This document shows, one piece after another, positions 45,617 through 57,825 of a DNA stretch of 64,000 nucleotides; the first letter of the stretch is position 1; every line of letters starts with the position of its first letter. The notes under the pieces were generated by a model that saw only the letters and a list, made by a program, of their open reading frames with translations, did no database searches and was not told the origin of the DNA. The position numbers were made by a program, and so were the translations under genes. The stretch comes from Hanleya hanleyi (taxonomy: Eukaryota > Mollusca > Polyplacophora > Lepidopleurida > Hanleyidae), in contig JAVTVY010039283.1 of assembly GCA_036873755.1 (NCBI GenBank), positions 1 to 64,000 of the forward strand, in the 5' to 3' direction.

Positions 45617-47199
45617 GGTTGATATTGGTAAACTGGGAGAGAGCTTTGTGCTATGAGGGGAACCCTTCTGGTACAAGACAAGCTACCAAGGCGGGGACGA
45701 TTTCCAAAATGTGCCGATCTGAGAGGAACTCGATTTAAAAGGACAGCTACCTGACAACAGGCATCTGGTGCTAGGGAACTAGAGGCATATACATTTGTAA
45801 ATATTCCATTATCAACGCCATTATGACTTTTAAGAAAGACAGTAGAGGCTACTTTTGGGGAACAGGGGATGCTTCAAAATTCATTAACATGCAAAGCGAC
45901 GGGTCTGTGCTGTCCGAAATATCCTGCGTTGCCCCAAACTCGCTACACTTGATTACCTGGATAAATGAGCAATAAGGCAGTACATAGCGGTTAACTTTGT
46001 TTTGGAGACGCCTTGGTGCGATACAGGAAATTAATGACCCGGTACGTTATTTCTATAATGAGGAGGGCATTCATTATGATTACTCGATAATACCTGTCCC
46101 GGTAACTGATCATGTATGACAGTGTCCTTTATGGTAACCCAATGATATAGGTTATCAATCCGTGCGACATGGCAAAAGAATTGTCTTCATGCGCTGCTGA
46201 CTGCAGATTAAGAGAAAAGCGCGCCGCCCATGATCAACTTTGAACTGCACCACATGTGCAGTATTCGGTCTATGATTTAGCTTCAAGCATTTGACCAATA
46301 ATAGCCAGATCTGGATATATCACCCTTCACTCAGAAGTGGAAAATACATAACATGTATGTAGTTTTACGCCCAAAGATTTTTCACGCCACGGTTGTATTT
46401 GACTACCAAAGTATTCAACTTGTTGACGAAACCACTGAACTAGGCGAGCGGTAGAAATCCGAAAAGAGGCTTTAGTTTTCGAGTTTAATCACCCCATCGT
46501 ATAAAAAGGCACAACATGTCCGAAAATAACAGTGAACATCAGAACGTCATGTTTTGGTCTGTTGTCCTCACTTTGGGGTGTACTAACATGATCAACCAGC
46601 CACCATCTGCAGGCACCCATACATTCCGTGAATTCACATTTATGAGTTTCGTTTTTGGAGCAGTGATACATAATATAATTTTGAAGTAACTTTACCAGAA
46701 GTTGTTGATAAAATGTATATGATTTGTAATCCTCACATGTATTCAAGCACAACTGATGCATTTTATACAATTTTCTTTCCATATTTGTAAACTATACCTC
46801 ACGTGACCAGATCTTTCAAGTGTGGCATATGTCATGAAAAGTTGTTTGAGAAGTTTGAACATCTTTTTCGTGTTTTGACTAATTGTTTCCTTAGAATTCC
46901 CAGTTACAAGATTGAGACAAGTTATCTGGCAATAATTGGGGTGTGCTGAGTCCGAATTTTCTCATTATCAAGAAATTATTCGAAATTAAAGGGCCAAATT
47001 CTTCCACACGGCCACACGTCTGTCTCACTTGGGTGACTTGGCTGAATCAAAGCGTGATCAGATGTCGTGACATACCTCCTGAAAATCTTTGATACACTTC
47101 AGAGTACAGACATGGACCCTTCCATACTATATATATGGCATCTACTCTATTATAAAATGCAAATTTCTAACGTTTGTTGTGATGACGTCAGAGTGACGT
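45617..47199. other. Upstream region of caveolin; no gene seen
   Basis: It should contain the caveolin promoter, but no clear TATA or initiator can be assigned. A minus-strand frame at 46489-46782 (97 codons, MERKLYKMHQ.., six Cys) has no recognised family and is not called. Confidence 0.4.
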
Positions 47200-47295
47200 C
47201 CAGGGACGGCGAAAGCAGTTAGTGATTGGATGGGCCACTATCACAGCACAATAAGCGAAGGTCCAGGGGCCGCCTAGGCCCCGGAAGCTTCTAGT
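47200..47295. repeat. Short dispersed repeat GGTCCAGGGGCCGCCTAGGC
   Basis: GGTCCAGGGGCCGCCTAGGC followed by CCCGGAAGCT is shared exactly with 53508-53537, with related flanks (GACGGCGAAAGCAG / GCCGGCGGAAGATC). This looks like the conserved end of a dispersed element. Confidence 0.65.
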
Positions 47296-47470
47296 GTATT
47301 TCCGAGCGATAAAACAAGAAATCTTCGCCTGTGTAAACTCTATTTGTTTTGGTTATTTTTTGTTTCTCATATCATTGTAATTTGTTTTGTTTTTTTATAT
47401 TCGCCTTCAAGCAAATGATGATGTTCGGAAGTATGAATAATTTAAATATTAAATATAATTTCAAACGAAA

Positions 47471-49786
47471 TACAAGCGTCTAGTCTGTCATTCAATATTC
47501 AGCCGTCGTCCATTAAAGAATTTGTGCGTCCATAATTCAAAGACCTAATTCATATAACAGCATTAGCACCAAATTCACGAGGAAAAAAAATCATAGTATC
47601 GTTACATAAAAATGCGTGAGAGAAGCGGTCAATAGTTTCCAATGATTATGATTTGATCAAGGAAGACAACGTGATGTTTCAAAAGTATTAAATCCTTATC
47701 GCTGATCACTACTCTTAATCCATATGATTTTCGTTGTAAAATCGTTATCTGGTGTATACCTCAGTCACCCTTTGATTGTGACTGTTCATATGAACACCAT
47801 GGGCATCCTAAATTACATGGGTTCATACGGCCCCTAGCCTCGGGTTAAGCGGAATTAGACGAAACGTAACGCCATAAATCTTGCACGCTATGCTCGTATT
47901 TTGCTATCAGCATGCGATATGTGTCGCCAAATTTGAGAAACCTTTAGTGGAGACGCTTGGTGGTATAGTCCTGTTTTATAAGATTCTGCAGTAATGTTTT
48001 GTGACGGCTCATTTAGCTTGTTGATTGCCCATGCCCATTTTCCCCCCTACTTGTTAGGGAGCCGAACAAAGCTCACCTTATCATTGTGAATGATTTTTTT
48101 TCCTTGTGCCCCTCATGCTTATTGGAAAGTAAATTCTGCATTCAATACAGATATATGTTTTTTTCACTTTAAAGTGATCGTAAACCCTGGAGTAAAGTTT
48201 CCATCAAATGAAAGACCATTGCGAACAGTGTGGGAAAATATTTATTTTAATTTTTTACGATTTTATTACACAACGTAAACTGCAATTAAAGCATGGTATT
48301 GTATGGTGGTCTGTTGCAATCATATTTAGATCCAGTGACGTCACACTGCCTTAATACATATATTTCAAACTTTGTATGCACTTTCCTGTGCTTGATTCAA
48401 GCTTAAGGTATGTATACTTGAGTTTCAACACAGACTCACTGTTCCAATGTGCATGTTTCACCAAAATCTCGGAGATGGTGACTCATGAGTGTCAAGTCAA
48501 TTTGAATCTTACATTTAATTTCCTAGATTTTGGAACATGCACATTGGAACAGTGAGTCTGTGTTGAAACTCAAAGTATACCTACCTTAAGCTTAAATCAA
48601 GCACTGGAAAGTGCATACAAAGTTTGAAATGTATGTATTAAGGCAGTGTGACGTCACTGGACCTAAATATGATTGCAACAGACAACCATAGAATACCATG
48701 CTTTAATTGCAGTTTACTCTGTGTAATAAAATCGTATTTTGCTGGAAATAGTGGGGCATGCCCCCCAAAGATATAGAGTATGACATTCTCTCTTGCTATG
48801 CAGAGTTTGGAGTTCAAAGTACTCATAATAAAAAAAATAACAGATTTCCATATCTGAAGAAATAATTGCTGGGTTTCTCGAATAACGAACTGCGAACTGC
48901 GAACGGCGGTCTAACTTTATGAACGTAAAAAAACTCAGCCATCTATCTGACTCGTATCTCTGCCATTTTGCATAGACGATAAATGATTCCGAAATAATAT
49001 TTTGTGATTTGGAATTTTATTAACATGTAGTTCATGGTTCAGAAAATGCTGTAAATTATACGAGATGAGAGAAGTCAGCCAGTGTAACTTTATATTTGAT
49101 GGTTCGGACGAAAGGTTACAGCAAAGAGGCTCCAACTTGACATGAGCCTGTTGGAGCAGGCATTTGCTCCATGCATTTGCTAGATTTGCATTTGCATTTG
49201 CTCTAGCATTTGCTAGATCCTGTGTTAAATGTGACGATTTTAATCAACGTCACAAAACATTGTTGCAGAAACTTATAAAACAGGGCTACACCACCAAGCG
49301 CCTCCACTCAAAGTTTCTCAAATTTGGCGATACATATCGCATGCTGATAGCAAAATACGAGCGTAGCGTGCAAGATCTATGGCGTTACGTTTCGTAACTT
49401 GTGTCTAATTCCGCTTAACCCGGGGCTAGGGGCCGTATGAACCCATGTACTTCAAGATCCTCATGGTACTCATATGAACAGTCACAATCAAAGCGTGACT
49501 GAGATACATCATTCTTTAGATGACTTTACAACAAATATTATGGATTAAGAATACTGATCAGCGATACTGATATGATATTTTTGGACATCATGATGTCCAT
49601 CATTGAAAACTGTTGACCGCTTCTCTCTTGCAGGACACACGCCTATGTTTATGTATACTATGATTGTCTTTTTGAATTTGGTGCTAATACTGTTATATGG
49701 AATATGGAATAGGTATTTGGATTATGGACGCGGATATTCTCTAATGGACGACGGCTGAATTATGAATGACGGACCAGACGCTTGTA
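47471..49786. mobile_element. Reverse-transcriptase retroelement: second inverted pair
   Basis: TACAAGCGTCTAGTCTGTCA at the left and its counterpart at the right bound the unit. The left arm (47471-~48005) is inverted, and the right copy (~49190-49786) reads forward. The right copy keeps about 65 codons of RT C-terminus (AFARSCVKCDDFNQRHKTLL and on to 49397). Between the arms lie unrelated sequence and a long palindrome (48256-48736). Both copies are 5'-truncated. Confidence 0.75.
48256..48736. mobile_element. Foldback element with ~200-bp arms
   Basis: Left arm 48256-48457 (ACGATTTTATTACACAACGT to CAATGTGCATGTT) and right arm 48534-48736 are inverted repeats with scattered mismatches. The loop of about 75 bp contains GACTCATGAGTGTCAAGTC. 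The inner arms carry CCAGTGACGTCACACTGCC, with a CRE-like TGACGTCA. It lies between the two halves of the RT pair. Confidence 0.88.
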
Positions 49787-50210
49787 ATGTCTAAACTGTC
49801 CAGAAGAGTAGTTTCAACAAATATGCAGAGAGAACAACTTGCTGAAAGTGCATAGGTTGACCACTATTTCGAATTTACCCCAGAAGCAATCTGAGGAGGC
49901 AAGATTATGGGTTCTTGATCTACAGGTCATCCGTATAATTTGGATGTGATCTATGCCATGGAATCGCAGTAGTAACACGTGCAAAAAAAATATGATCGAC
50001 TACTATCTTGCCCACGTCAAAATGACATTCGTCTGACGTGTTTGCTTGCAATTGGTGAGCTCATCTTATCAATGTTTTCTAGGGTAGCACATTGTGTAGT
50101 TCATTGGTCAGATGTGTCATTCAGTGTGTTATTTGAGTAATATGTATTAATTTAATGTACTTTGAGGCGAGATAAATGCAGTCTACGTTTAGTAAGCGGC
50201 TGCCATCCAT
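49787..50210. other. Spacer, no feature seen
   Basis: AT-rich, with no repeat or domain recognised. Confidence 0.4.
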
Positions 50211-50568
50211 ACACTCGTAAATATTCAGGGAATAATCCTGAATCGATCAGGTTGCACATTCACAACTCAATTTCAGGGATTTGACCTGAAATCCATGGAT
50301 AATTTCCTGCATTTCAGAAGAAAGATCCCTGAATGAGAGAATTTTCCCTGAAATTCAGGCAAAATTACCACCCTGATTAACAAGTTCCCCTACCCTATTT
50401 AGGTACGTAAAATCCCCTAAAATTCAGGTAATTTAGCTTTAATTCATGGATGATATACCTGAAATTCAGGACATTATCCCTGCATTTCAGGTAAAATCCC
50501 TGAAATTGATTTGTGGATGTGCAGCCTGATCTATTCAGGATTATTCCCTGAATATTTCTGAGAGTGAA
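50211..50568. mobile_element. Hairpin MITE built on CCTGAAATTCAGG palindromes
   Basis: The ends ACACTCGTAAATATTCAGGG and the inverse of TTCACTCTCAGAAATATTCA, plus GGGAATAATCCTGAATCGAT against its partner, form inverted repeats of about 90 bp. The interior is dense with CCTGAAATTCAGG-like words, so the single strand can form many small stems within the large one. It is non-coding. Confidence 0.85.
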
Positions 50569-50569
50569 C

Positions 50570-51450
50570 CAATTTCCACATACATAACCTAAAATTATTA
50601 TAATCATATCATAATCAATACCAAATTTCAAGCAAGCAGACAATAAAATATAAACATAAGCCTGTATTTCGCAGACGAGATGCTTTCCATTCATCCAAAT
50701 GAATTTACAATTCGTTTTCCAGAGAATACTGTATGTCAACCACGAAAGTTGATCACGCGTATTGTGTGTGTTCATGTAAAAACCATGGAGCTTTGTATGA
50801 GATTATTCATATTGCTGTTTCCATGGCGACCGCACACAGGTATACGAGAAAAACATGCAGAATACCTTCCCAACACCACAGAATAAAAGTAGCCACGCTG
50901 CATTTTTTGTACGTAGATGTGATTAAATTTTGAATAAAGGGAGCGTTGGCAACATTGGCCGCTCGCCTAAATGTTTTTCGTCAAGTTTCCACCAAACTCG
51001 GAAAATACAAGATGAAGAATCTCGTGCCGTCGCACTGTCTAAACAGAGGGGTTAGAAAGAGCTTGCAATTTCATGTAGTCTTCAAAGTTGAGTAAATTGG
51101 TGTTGCGGCCCGGAGGCCAGGCTTTCGAAACGATTCTGAAATTGTTGGTGCAGTAATTTTTGTCATAGCTAATAAATTTAAATTGTCTTCGACGTCGTCG
51201 ATAACTATAGACCGTTCCCTCTTGTGTTAAATTAACGATACCGTATAGTATGTTTCTAGGCAAATATATAAAGCGCCCTCTACTGATGGGCAAGATAGGT
51301 GTCGGGGTGAGAAAAAAAGCCCTAATTATGTATTAAACATTAGTAGACGATTCTAGTGAATCGGTTATTACTATTGCGGGAGGTACCAGTACCTTGCAAA
51401 AACAATTAAGCGGCTGACCCCTGGAAATCGGCGTCTTCATGCTGCAAAAT
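50570..51450. other. Spacer, no feature seen
   Basis: No recognised domain. If the Gypsy pol at 51.5 kb once had gag and protease, they should lie here, but nothing readable remains. Confidence 0.35.
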
Positions 51451-51454
51451 ACCA

Positions 51455-51698
51455 GATACATCGGTCCAGTCAAGTTGTACTTTCAAACCACCACTCCATT
51501 AGGAAATCTCACCGCCGCGTTTTTTGTCGAGGTCAAAGCTCATTTGGCAAAGACGTTGGCAAATGAGTCCATTCGGGAATCCCCCGTCACTTACAGTTCA
51601 AACGTGGTTCCAGAGAAATTGCCCAACATTAGCCTTAGATATTTTATCGACGTCAAGAAATCTTAGTCTACGCATTGCCACGATTCGACGAGTGGAGG
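51455..51698 (+). pseudogene. Ty3/Gypsy RT, N-terminal part
   Basis: VEVKAHLAKTLANESIRES (about 51527-51580) and YSSNVVPEKLPNISLRYFID match the start of a Gypsy RT domain, including the RESxxPYSSNVV box and the RFCIDYRKL position. After a frameshift YALPRFDEW (51669-51695) follows, the next conserved box. The sequence then stops at a TTAA, where an 825-bp element begins. The continuation of this RT is found 2.8 kb away at 54462. Confidence 0.7.
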
Positions 51699-52523
51699 TT
51701 AAAGGAGTACTTACCTTATTTTTGAGTGTGACTATATTTATCAGCAATCGTATTCCAAAACTTATTGTATAAAACTTATGTTGATAGAATGCGAAATAAA
51801 GAAAATATTGACTATTTGTTGCTCGCAACGGCGTGCACTGGACGCCGCCATTGCACAACTGCGTGACGTTTTTAGATGAGTGGAAGTGGGTTTATACTCA
51901 TCTAAAAACGTCACAACGTCATGGAGATTTAAGGTTGATCGCGCTGGTCATGCCAATAATTCGAATGAGCAGGAACCCAGTAAATTCAAAAAACGTTCTA
52001 GTTGATTTTAGTAGTTCAAGTGTAATCATGAAAATGTTTATGAACTTAGAAGCATCGTCGTTCAACTGAAATCACTGGACAATTGCAGTGGACACTCTTT
52101 TAGTTCACCGCTCAAGTTTCAAGTCTCAGTTGAAAAACCTGGGGAAGATATTTTTCAGTTGGCGAAGATAACCTAAACCAATTTCCTTTTAGGAATTCTC
52201 CACGTGGGATTTACCGCGTCAGTTTATTCCTTGAATTAAAACTCGAACCCAGAGAAATTCAAATGCCGTATACGTAGTTGAAACGTCGTTGGATCAAGCG
52301 TTAGCCCTGACGTTGCCCTGAATGCTGACGTCATCATTCGCGTTATCCCACAGACAACATGGCTGCGCCCACGTCGACCTCAAAGTGGAAACATGGCTTC
52401 ACAAATTGTAATAAAAATAATAGGTTATCGCCCTCAACGACAGAAAAATAGTTGGTTATATTTCTTTAAGAGTCTAACCTTTGTAATAGGAACCTATATA
52501 AAATATGGTAAGTATTCCTTTAA
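51699..52523. mobile_element. TTAA-flanked MITE 1, inside Gypsy RT
   Basis: TTAAAGGAGTACTTACC at the left and the inverse of TTAAAGGAATACTTACC at the right bound 825 bp. A small palindrome, GTGACGTTTTTAGATGA and its inverse, lies at about 51861-51916. It contains no coding sequence. The right TTAA (52520-52523) is shared with the next element. Confidence 0.75.
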
Positions 52524-54463
52524 AGGTGAACTGAAAAGCTTTCCAATGTTCTGTTAAAATGTCATAAAACAAGAACTTCTATAGTTGTTACAATTATGTG
52601 TGGTAATAGTTCTGTGGGTTATTGTTCTATTTGGGGTATATGAGAAGTCAAAACTTATACCGAGAGCCAAAACTTTTAAAAACGTCATCGCTTGCCTCCC
52701 GTTGTTTTTGGAAAGTCATGACGTTATAGTGGTCCTCGTTCATTCATCCGACGTAGCATGACCAAGCCCGTAGGCTGGTTTGGCAACGGGAGGGTTCGGT
52801 AGAGAATATTGCGGAACTCCTAATGCGAGCGCCGCAGGCGCGAAGCCCGGCTAGGGGGGTCCGGGGGCATGCCCCCCCGGATTTTTTTTGAAAATTTAGA
52901 TGCCATATGGCGTGTTCTGGCGCATTTTGACAGCATATTTTCGACATCCGCCAACTGCATTTTTTCCGACTGATAAATTCAGTATATGACTATAATCGAC
53001 TCGTTGTGTGAATGATAATCTTGTCGACTGGGAGATGGTTAATATTCAACCATGGGACACCTCCTTTGATTATTAGCATTAACTCCTCACTCCGGTGTGG
53101 TGGCTAAGAGTGGGGATAAGTGTCCCGTTTCCTATCTTTTTATTGAGTGAAGAGTGTCCTACCTCTGGAGATATCTGGAGATATCTGGAGAAGAGTGTCC
53201 TTGCACTCTTAATATGGGATACTCTTAGCCTCCACACCGGCCTGCCGATATATTTGTGCCACTTCAGTTCACACTTGTTACGATCTAGTAAAGAGATGGA
53301 TAAATCACGCCAACAATTCCTCCGATTGAACCATCCTATTATCAAAGAATTGGTCCATGTTTATTACTGTATATTTCGCCGCTATCTGTCATAAAGAAAA
53401 TATGTCAACCAGCAAAGACTTGATCACGTTAAGAATAACAACGTACAGCGCCGGCGGAAGATCCCCAAAAGTGGGGGGGCTCGACTATCATAGCACTTTA
53501 GGCGAGGGTCCAGGGGCCGCCTAGGCCCCGGAAGCTCCGCGCTCCTAGATGGCTGTCGACGCATTCTGGCCGTATTGAATGTAAAAGAAGTATTTTTTCC
53601 TTTCCAAAATTTGAACTATACGCAGTGATCTCGAAGAAAGTAACATTTCAGCAGAGGGTTGGAGAGCGCTGACGTGTTTGAAGAGAAATATGTGAACACA
53701 AAAAAAGAAATAATATGAACGCAATTTTGATTTCTAAATTTGATAAGCAGATAATCGTCCGATAAAGCGAATGCAATTTCTATGTAAATTAACATCTAAA
53801 ACAGTTATTGGTCATTGTGAACGGAACAGAAGAATGAGCAAATCAGAGCATTTAACCCAAACAGCAACGTGCCCCTCCAGTGCAAAGTCACCGCTCCGTG
53901 AAAACCTGGCCTACAGGGCGGCGCGAAGCGCCGCGGGGGAAAAAACCGGCCTGTTTATCTGGTCACATTAGGACCAAAATCATGAAAAAGTCACCCAGCT
54001 TTTGTTGAAACTGGGGGCGGGGGGGGCTGAGCCCCCACCCTCTCCTACTGAATGTGTAGCAATGCCAGGGAGGTCAATCGCTCCTGGCCCATGGATGCCC
54101 GCATGAAGGTCCTTCCGTGCACTCTGAATTTTTTTTTTCCCCGGCAGCGGAACTCGGTCTGCTCTGCGGGGGGGTGCGTACGCACCCCCCGAACCCCCCC
54201 AGCCTACGGGCCTGATGACGTCACATTTGAATAACACTTGAATGAAGGGGACCACTATAACGTCATAACGTTCTACAAACCAAGAGAGACAAGCGATGCA
54301 AGTTTTCAAGACGGATTTATAACAGGATAACTTAAATATTGTTATTAGTACAATTTTGCAAACTATATTTGCCCCAAAAACGTATAAAAGTTATGTCACA
54401 TAAGACAAGATGTTTATAAGCAACAATTTAGATAAAATTAAAAGCTTTGCCGTTCACCTTTCA
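52520..54463. mobile_element. TTAA-flanked element 2, with nested insertions
   Basis: The left end is TTAAAGGTGAACTGAAAAGC. The right end is the inverse of AAAGGTGAACGGCAAAGC, with its TTAA now TTCA at 54460-54463. Inner inverted blocks (CATGACGTTATAGTGGTCC, GCCCGTAGGCTGG) at about 52718-52780 and 54200-54272 extend the arms to ~270 bp with gaps. Inside are a GC-rich patch with CGAGCGCCGCAGGCGCGAAG (52826-52845), MITE copy 3 (53092-53240), the GGTCCAGGGGCCGCC repeat (53508), and a C/G-rich block at 54010-54200. No transposase is recognised. Confidence 0.7.
53092..53240. mobile_element. MITE, CCGGTGTG..GGCTAAGA family, copy 3
   Basis: Inverted ends CCGGTGTGGTGGCTAAGAGT and CCGGTGTGGAGGCTAAGAGT (right end read inverted). 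It is slightly shorter than copies 1 and 2, with a GATATCTGGAGATATCTGGA duplication inside. Confidence 0.8.
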
Positions 54464-55917
54464 GGAAGATGACAAATCACGAACGGTACTAACGCTAGGG
54501 CCCTTTGGATTATACGTTAAATGCAATAGGACGCCATTCGGCCTCACAAACGCGCCACCCACGTTCCAACGATTGGTGGAAGGTTGCTTCATGAACCTTC
54601 ATTATCGATAGTGCTTGATCTACAATGATGATATCATCGTGTACTCAAAAATGTTTGATAAGCACTGTCGAGGCTTAGAAGCGGTTTTTGAAGGCCTAGA
54701 ACGACATGTGCTAAAGCTCAAACTTCCATGTTTTCTAAGTCAAATATCTCGGCCATATTGTGTCCAAATACGGAATAGCGACAAATTCCTGGAAAGTTGA
54801 AAGACGTGACCTGTTCCAAACAACGTTAAAGTTTCTCGGTTTCTCGGGGTATTACAGACGGTAAGTTGCAAACTATTCAAAGATGGCGAAATGTCTCAAC
54901 GATATTTTTGTTGATCAACCAACGAAGGTGAATGATCGAAGCGCCAAGTCGAAGAAGTGTAAATGGCGCCGGAATAAAGAACATTTGTCGACAGTCACAT
55001 TGATACCTTAACAACACCACTGGTAATCGCTTATGCCGATTATCATCTTCCTTTCGGTCATCATGTAGATGAGAGTGCAGATGGGGTCGGTGCCGTTCTC
55101 TACCAGAAGCAAGGTGGTGTCGATAGAGTGATTTCCTATGCAAGTTGAGGCATAAAAAGAAAGAAATAGCCCAGCACACAAGCGAGAGATCTTGTGGTCT
55201 CAAATGAGCTGTATGCGATAAGTTCGGTGATCATTTGTAAGTTCATAAATTTACTGTAACTTAGGGTACTTTAGACGCCACTGGCCATAGATAGTTAGCA
55301 GGACTCTCCACTTATGACGTGGGCATAAGTACAAATCTGGCGCAAAGCACACGTGAAATCAGGAGGTAATACAAGAAACCAAAAATATAAAGGTAGTCCA
55401 CCGTGACTGAGATAGATTGATTTTCAACGATGGCGTCTTATTCCACAGGGCTCTAGAAATCTACAAGAGTCACCAAGGACGGAATCGGACGCTAGACGTG
55501 GTAAGAAAAGTTTTTTTTGGCAAAATATCGCGGACGACATAAGTCGCAAAAGTGCGTTTTTTTAAGAACTGTATGTAGAAAAATTCATACGTCTGGTGAT
55601 AGATCACAACTTGTTAATATGCGTGTTTAATCTGTCCTTGGAAGGTTCCAGAAGGGGTTTAGAGTAGCAGTAATAACTGATCACTTTACTCGTTTCGTCC
55701 AAGCAATTTCAACCAGGAATCGTATGAAGAGGACGACTTCCAAATCTCTCTTCGACAACTTCTTTGTTCGTTATGGCTTCCCAGGTACGTTGCATAGTGA
55801 CTAGGGCCGTAAAGTTGTGTCGTGGGTTAGCGAAGAACTGTGTAAAATAACAGTTTGGAAGTTCATACCACGCGTATCACTCCGAAGGAAATACCATCAC
55901 TGGGTGAAAGTATTAGG
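54462..55917 (+). pseudogene. Ty3/Gypsy pol, RT C-terminus, RNase H, integrase
   Basis: This is the canonical order RT-RH-INT, unlike the 22.8-34.7 kb element. RT resumes with the GPFGLYVKCNRTPFGLTNAP box and, after a stop, the catalytic box IYNDDIIVYSK (usually YxDD; here YNDD, about 54618-54650). RNase H is seen as TPLVIAYADYHLPF and HVDESADGVGAVLYQKQGG (about 54996-55145). Integrase is seen as VAVITDHFTRFVQAISTRN and LFDNFFVRYGFPGTLHSD (55655-55800) with both Asp positions, then a decayed HTTRITPKEIP near 55864. The RT motif around the first catalytic Asp is missing, presumably lost with the insertions at 51699-54463. Multiple stops and frameshifts are present. Confidence 0.8.
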
Positions 55918-56110
55918 TTTCCGGTTCACCGGAAACCAGTTGGAAACTCCTTCACCCCAGTTTCGGTTAAGTTTCCGGTCACCGGAAACAGGTCACTGGT
56001 TTCCGGGAGGTTTCCGGAGAATTTCTCACCGGAAACTCACCGTAAACCTGTTGGAAACCACTGCCGGAAACCCACCTGAAACCACAGGTTTCCATTAGGT
56101 TTCCGACGTG
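55911..56110. repeat. Cluster of GGTTTCCGG / CCGGAAACC inverted words
   Basis: About a dozen GGTTTCC or GGAAACC words occur within 200 bp, many paired as TTTCCGGTTCACCGGAAACC or GTTTCCGGTCACCGGAAAC, so the strand could form a series of short stems. The origin is unknown. Confidence 0.7.
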
Positions 56111-57825
56111 GTTTCTACCTGGTTCACTAAAAGATCAAATACACGTGTGCATATCCTGAAGTGTAAATTACATTGAACCACAGCACATGTATAGAAATAA
56201 AACCATCACATTTATTAAGCAAACAGGTTACCGGTAACTTGCCCATAATTATATACATGTAAATGCAATATTCCAAGATATACTACTATATAGGGACAAC
56301 TTGCAAAATGTGTGAGGAATGCATATATTCATGGTGACATTGCTAACCCGACACCGCCCATGATATATCATGTTGCGATGTTTCGAACCTCTTTTTTATC
56401 ACCGTGGGTTCTCATCAGGGGAAACGGTATAATAATTGCATAAACGAATATGGACAATGCAATAATACATGCACCTTATGATAAAGTAGTGATATTAATT
56501 CCCTAGATATATCAACAGCATTGTGGTACACACTGTGTTTAAAGACCGTGATATTATCGTGTCTTGTTATTAACTACAACTTGTGGACAACTTATCAGAT
56601 TGAACATTACAGGAATACAATATGAGAGATCCCGGGTTTCAAGAAATGAAGGAGATAGCTCTAGTACAAAATTTCATAGCCTTATTTGAAATAGATTCTC
56701 TTTTCCAACGTTGAAAAAGATACATGTATTGGAGCTGAAACATCCAAGTTCATCAAGACATCTCTTCACACGAGTTGTCTGTAAAACAAAGAATAGATCA
56801 ATTAATAGTCAGCAGAACAAGATACTGGAAATTGTCTAATGCAAAGCAGTATTTATGACAAAACACCTCAACTGTGTACAGGTAAATGCACACAGTAATG
56901 AAACAGAATTCAAATCACTGGACTGGGGATGTGGGGGGGGGGAGTGGTATTGGTAGGTGGTGGTGTGTTTGGGGGTGGCGGGGAAAATACCCAACTATGG
57001 ACGGGAATTTGGGCCGAACTGGTCAGTAGATGGCGCCACATTGTGTATTTGAACTGGATGATACCCCATGCTTTGCTATGAACAAAAAAAGAATGATTTA
57101 AGAAGAATGATCGTTCGTGGGATTTTAGCCCAACAAGCCAAAAGGATATGAGCATTTGGCTCGTTCTATATTCTGATAAATGGAGACAGATCAGCTACCC
57201 AACCATGCAGGCGCTCGACACTAGAAACCCAGAAATGCAGCGAAAATGGCGAAATTGTATTGAAAGAAGTACAGATGTCGATCAAGTTTATCGATGGAGA
57301 TGATTAAAATGATATATATTACACATACTATCAAGTGATTTCCATTGGATTTCAAATTTTGCTATAGAATCTGTGACGTTATATCGATGCAATATGAATT
57401 TGTTTGAAAAATTACTTCATATCAAGCATGTCGACCAGGAAGTTGGAATTTTCCAGTCTTAATTGCCGTATACGTATAGAGTAAACTTACTTGTACATAT
57501 TTTGCCGATTTATTGCGACGCACAGTGCGCTTTACTGCCAGCTTTTCAGCTTTTCATTGGAAAAAGAAACACAAATTTGCAAATGACGGACGGATTTAAC
57601 GATTCTCTCTCTAGTGCTTTCGCCAAGGTCCGCGCGCCCCGCATCCCGCATCTATCCTTATATAAGACAATGCCGGGCTGGCTAGCTCAGAGTATTCCAA
57701 AACCAGCATAGCAGACAGTTGTAGCGTCGGACAAAGGAAAGAAACAAATCTCATCGCCTATAAAGCGTATGTTGATTTCCCACACCTAAACGATGCGTTG
57801 ATCAGTTCCTTCACCTATAAAGTGA
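56111..57825. other. Spacer with a G-rich run; no gene supported
   Basis: TGATATATCATGTTGCGATGTTTCGAACC and TGGGTTCTCATCAGGGGAAAC near 56357-56430 resemble the terminal regions of some retroelements, but too weakly for a call. A G-rich run is at 56926-56995. The 82-codon frame at 57463-57711 is unrecognised. Confidence 0.4.

Noticed and set aside
46489..46782. Cys-containing 97-codon minus-strand ORF
   Set aside because: No recognised fold, and neither flank looks like a convincing splice site or start context.
56340..56440. Possible Penelope-like terminal region (CATGTTGCGATGTTTCGAAC)
   Set aside because: Only a loose resemblance; no RT or endonuclease sequence is adjacent.
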